This document shows, piece after piece, positions 61,084-64,000 of a stretch of 64,000 bases of DNA. The DNA comes from Hondaea fermentalgiana (lineage: Eukaryota > Sar > Bigyra > Thraustochytrida > Thraustochytriidae). The notes beneath the pieces are model-generated. The model ran no database searches. It was not told the origin of the DNA and was given only the letters and a program-made list of their open reading frames with translations. Location of the stretch: positions 369,940 through 433,939 of the forward strand of contig NPFB01000005.1 of the NCBI GenBank assembly GCA_014084085.1. Reading direction: 5' to 3'. Both the position numbers and the translations under genes were made by a program. How positions within the stretch are numbered: the first letter of the stretch is position 1; each line of letters opens with the position of its first letter.

Positions 61084-61532
61084 AATTCTGAAATACCAGC
61101 AAAAGGATGTGTATTCATACAAGTTGCTTGCGCAAGATCACAAGATCGTGTGTTTAAGACATTTGCAAGCGTTAGGAATAAGCCTAGTGATAATGACGAT
61201 GTTTTCTCTTTCTCACTTTATTAGACTGCGTCGCCCGACGTTCGTTCAAGTGTATTTTTTCAGCTTTTCTTTTTCTTTATTCTCGTGCTTCATATTTTGT
61301 TGTTGTAAAGGCAAAGAAAGCGTGAAGAAAGTGTATGAAACGAATGGCAGGGACAACGCGCTGGTCATCTTTTGCAACAGAGTAGTTATGTATAGTCTCT
61401 TTGAGAGCGACGAAAAAAGGTGACCGGACGACGGAAGGATAATTGATGCTGCTTGATTCTGGAGACGCCCGGAGCCAATCGATCACTAGATCTTATGGTA
61501 GCATGCAACTCTTTCAAAGGAAGGCGGTGCAT
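61084..61532. other. Convergent 3' spacer
   Basis: 449 bases of AT-richer DNA with T-rich runs at about 61250-61310. It separates the 1437-residue gene from PRODH, whose 3' ends face each other. No gene seen. Confidence 0.6.
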
Positions 61533-63293
61533 TTACGCCGTGGAATTGCTGCTGGCGGACACACGGTTCGCGAACGGATTAATCCGCTGCGTAATCTCTT
61601 TGAGAAGAAGCCCGCGCTCGTGGACGGCACCGGCCATGAGTCCCGAGTTCTCCTGCGCGCGACGAATAAGGTAGGGCAGAACCTCGTGGACCTGTCCGTA
61701 GGGCAAGTACTTGTAGGCGGAATAATTGTGAGCGCCAAGGTTGTAGGTGAGGTGATCAGACATGCCTCGGAGCTGGCCAAAGTGGACCTTGCCAGAGTCG
61801 GGCTCAATGTTGTAAGCGGACATTTGTGCGACAGTGAACTCGCAAGTCTGCTGGTTGTGGCTGGCCACCATGACCTCGGCGTCGGCGTCGGCGAGCATGA
61901 CATCAAGGTTACGGTGGTAGCAAGCATGAGTGTCCTCGATGTTGTCGTGGATGGGGTCCGGGTAGCCATTCTCGGAAGCGAGCTTTCGCTCGGCAACCAT
62001 GTAGGCGCCGCGGACAAGCTTGGCGGCAAGCTTCCAGCCCTCGCGCTTGGAGCGGTCGAGATCCTGGCTCAAACGCTCGTCGGTGGACTTGAGATAGCAC
62101 TGGTAGGTGTTGTAGATGGTGGCGGTGCCGTCCATGTTGTAATGACGCTGGAGCATGAGCACATTGGCATCAATACAGGGCTGAAAGTAGGTCTGTTCAG
62201 CATCGACCATGAGGCTTACGCCCTGCTCCTTGGCGAGCTTTGCCAGACGATCGAGACGACCAAAGAGCGCGCGGGAGAGCTCGACCTCTTCCTCGGTGAG
62301 GGCGACTTCGGCGAGCGGGCCGCGTGTCTTGCACGAGTCCACAAGCTTGGAGATGACATCAATGTTCATGGAACGGGACCAGTCGACAATGTCGAGGCGC
62401 GGGGGCGGTTCCTCGCCGGAGGAAGGCTCGCGGCCAAGGACGTAATAGAAGAGCTCGTCGACCATGGCGGGGTCCTCGGGGTCGACAAAGTACTTGGAGT
62501 AGGCGAGACGCCACTCCTCGAGCGAGAGGGAACCGATTGTGGGTCGCTCGAGGTCATCCTCCATGCGCTGGAAGAGGCGTCGGGTCTCGACGATCATTTC
62601 ACTCATGCGCTTGAGCAACTTGGGGTTACCGAGCGCAGTGACCTTGATGGCGGCAAATGGGCGGGAGCGCGTGCCCTTTTGCTGCGACACGGTGGCGGCG
62701 GTGCGAATGCAGGACTCGAAGACCTCGGTGGCGTGGTCGCATGCAAGTTCGCCCTCGTACTCGTAGACGCGGACCTTGACCTCGTTTTCGCGCTCTTCGC
62801 GATGGGTGGTCAGGTCTGCCTCGACAGCGTAATCAAGAATTCCGCTGACGCCGCCCTTTTCGAGGCGCTTCATGAGCGGGATGAGGCCGGCCTCGTCTTC
62901 GGCGGCGCAAAACTGTTTGAAAAAGGTGTGGCGCACGACAAAGTTGGTGATGGTCTTGCCGAGCACCGAGTAGGAGAGTCCGATGAGTTTCTCACTACGA
63001 GCAACGAGAGGCTCGATGCCGCAGATGCGGAGGACGGCATAGGCTCGGATAAGATCAAAGGTGGTCTTGTTCTTGAAGGCAAGCCCTGTGTCATTAAAGT
63101 TGAGGTCCGAGTTCTCGGCGACCTCGTTGACGAACTTGGGGTCGTAGATGTCGCTGGGCGTCGCTGTCGTCGGTGGGGGTGGCGAGGTCGCCGGCGGGAG
63201 CGCCTGCTGCGTGGCGCGCGTCGCGGTCGCCAGCGAGCGTTGGAGGTGGGTCCATCGCGACAGCTGGCTCACGCCTGTGCGGGACGCGAGCAT
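61533..63293 (-). CDS. PRODH: Proline dehydrogenase, mitochondrial
   Basis: The 586-residue FAD enzyme oxidises proline to pyrroline-5-carboxylate and feeds electrons to the respiratory chain. The N terminus (MLASRTGVSQLSRWTHLQRS) is Arg/Ser-rich without acidic residues, a plausible mitochondrial presequence. The eukaryotic PRODH barrel is complete: GVSGILDYAVEAD, AAIKVTALG, GVSLMVDAEQTYFQPCIDAN, NTYQCYLKST, WKLAAKLVRGAYMVAE, VMVASHNQQT, GQLRGMSDHLTYNLG, and the substrate-binding end YLPYGQVHEVLPYLIRRAQE with its paired arginines. Length is usual for the family. A 710-residue open frame on the opposite strand across this gene is an artefact of GC-rich codon use. The upstream region carries three GCAAGTG-type motifs shared with MDH. 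Confidence 0.95.
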   Translation of the reverse strand: MLASRTGVSQLSRWTHLQRSLATATRATQQALPPATSPPPPTTATPSDIYDPKFVNEVAENSDLNFNDTGLAFKNKTTFDLIRAYAVLRICGIEPLVARSEKLIGLSYSVLGKTITNFVVRHTFFKQFCAAEDEAGLIPLMKRLEKGGVSGILDYAVEADLTTHREERENEVKVRVYEYEGELACDHATEVFESCIRTAATVSQQKGTRSRPFAAIKVTALGNPKLLKRMSEMIVETRRLFQRMEDDLERPTIGSLSLEEWRLAYSKYFVDPEDPAMVDELFYYVLGREPSSGEEPPPRLDIVDWSRSMNIDVISKLVDSCKTRGPLAEVALTEEEVELSRALFGRLDRLAKLAKEQGVSLMVDAEQTYFQPCIDANVLMLQRHYNMDGTATIYNTYQCYLKSTDERLSQDLDRSKREGWKLAAKLVRGAYMVAERKLASENGYPDPIHDNIEDTHACYHRNLDVMLADADAEVMVASHNQQTCEFTVAQMSAYNIEPDSGKVHFGQLRGMSDHLTYNLGAHNYSAYKYLPYGQVHEVLPYLIRRAQENSGLMAGAVHERGLLLKEITQRINPFANRVSASSNSTA

Positions 63294-63594
63294 CTTTCGT
63301 CCTCAGCTCTCGATCCGCCACTCCGCGTGCACGGCCTTCGCTCGCTTATCTGTCTGCCTGTCTGCCTGTCTGCCTGTCTGCCTGTCTGCCTGCCTGCCTG
63401 GCGCTCCGTCCGCGCGAGGCTACGCTCGCTCGCTCTGCTCTGCCGCTCGAGCGTTGCAGTTCCGAGTTTGAATTCGAAGGCGCCTCCGCGCACCGTGGAA
63501 TCCAAGGAAGCAGGGAGGAAGGCGAATTGGAAGGGCGGGGGCGCCGAAGGCGGCCAAGCAGGGGAGACGGTTTGAATCCAACAGTCGGCAGTGC

Positions 63595-63650
63595 CCGCAA
63601 GTGCGCTATGGCCGCGCCGCAAGTGGGCTATGCGCGCGCGCAAGTGGGGC
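63595..63650 (-). promoter_or_regulatory. Clustered GCAAGTG motifs upstream of PRODH
   Basis: CCGCAAGTGCGCTATGGC at 63595-63612 is followed by CCGCAAGTGGGCTATG (63617-63632) and GCGCAAGTGGGGC (63638-63650), spaced about 21-22 bases, two helical turns. The first copy matches the MDH upstream 18-mer with one substitution. The reverse complement contains CACTTG, an E-box-like (CANNTG) core. Confidence 0.45.
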
Positions 63651-63949
63651 GGAGGCCGCGGCAAACAGATACAGGGGTGCGGGACGCTGCGGGGCGGTGC
63701 GGGCCGTGCAGTGTGTGCGTCCACTGGAAATGCGAGGGGGAGGAGCGGCCAGAGGGAGAGGGGGGTGACGATGCGACGCGAAGGTGGAGGTCGAAAAAGA
63801 AGGGGGGGGGGAGGAAGGAAGAACACCGAGAGAGTGCGGGGAAAAAAGAAAGAAAGAAAGAAAGAATGAAAGAAAGAACGCGAGGATGCGAGAGCGGTCG
63901 ATCGATCGATACCTACGCATGCGTGCGTGCCATGCACGAGTCCGCGACC

Positions 63950-63982
63950 ATCCATCCATCCATCCATCCATCCATCCATCCA
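63950..63982. repeat. (ATCC)n tetranucleotide array
   Basis: About eight CATC/ATCC units near the right edge of the window. Confidence 0.9.
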
Positions 63983-64000
63983 CACCACCCCGTCCATCCA

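Larger units (their letters stand above)
63294..64000. other. PRODH upstream region, microsatellite-rich
   Basis: 707 bases to the window edge. Contains CTGTCTGC-type repeats (about 63350-63400), a GCAAGTG motif cluster (63595-63650), a G-run (about 63803-63812), GAAA units (about 63846-63875) and (ATCC)n (about 63950-63982). No gene seen. Confidence 0.6.

Noticed and set aside
61443..63575. A 710-residue open frame on the + strand opposite PRODH
   Set aside because: It is the near-exact antisense of a certain PRODH gene. Its Val/Gly/Asp/Leu-rich content is the expected shadow of GC-rich codon use, and it runs on into microsatellites.
63566..63580. GGTTTGAATCC, resembling a tRNA B box
   Set aside because: The flanking bases do not form a T-stem, and no A box, anticodon arm or acceptor pairing was found nearby.
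1..64000. CRISPR arrays, phage, transposase or bacterial operon signals
   Set aside because: None seen. Repeats are eukaryotic-style microsatellites and short tandem duplications, and genes are monocistronic with spliceosomal introns.

Overview
The window looks like nuclear DNA of a compact, intron-poor, GC-rich microbial eukaryote, most likely a thraustochytrid or related stramenopile. This is inferred from family content and gene style, not from a marker gene. Genes are monocistronic, on both strands, and mostly single open frames. Only two introns are supported (in the Rac GTPase and in malate dehydrogenase), both with GTAAGT-type donors. There are no operons, CRISPR arrays, phage or insertion-sequence genes, and I saw no convincing tRNA or rRNA gene.

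Layout, left to right. 2-10906 (+) is the 3' part of a giant single-pass membrane protein: about 16 Calx-beta-like repeats with cysteine-rich inserts, an EGF-like and a thrombospondin type-1 module, one membrane span, then three Tudor/Agenet-like folds and a PDZ domain. It converges on a 1615-residue polytopic TmcB/PAS-like sensor (11129-15976, -). After a 2.2 kb spacer come a Rac GTPase (18158-18936, -, two exons), a ubiquitin-like-domain protein (20508-21959, +), a SPO11/TopVIA protein (22403-23740, +), a coiled-coil protein (24603-25475, +) and a BAR-domain protein (26107-27306, +) whose 3' end is tandemly duplicated. Next are mitochondrial malate dehydrogenase (27835-29522, -, two exons), RBM42 (31085-31957, +) and a class I myosin (33056-35917, +).

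The stretch 35918-42390 is 6.5 kb of very GC-rich, microsatellite-laden DNA with no supportable gene. Beyond it lie a small CxxC protein (42391-42975, +), a divergent pair of an alpha-helical unknown (44034-44684, -) and a PWWP/LEDGF-like chromatin protein (45097-46767, +), a GT18-like Golgi glycosyltransferase (47616-49700, +), a 100-N assembly gap (50651-50750), a membrane-anchored tubulin-tyrosine-ligase-like protein (50775-52739, +), a plant/bacterial-type glutaminyl cyclase (53109-54143, +), a TLC-like membrane protein (54508-55293, -), a 1437-residue protein of unknown function (56770-61083, +) and proline dehydrogenase (61533-63293, -).

Functional themes are inferred. Surface sensing and cytoskeleton: giant receptor, Tmc/PAS protein, Rac, BAR protein, myosin I. 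Secretory-pathway modification: GT18-like enzyme, anchored TTL-like protein, glutaminyl cyclase, TLC-like protein. Mitochondrial metabolism: malate dehydrogenase and proline dehydrogenase, whose 5' flanks share a motif around CAAGTGCRCTATGGC.
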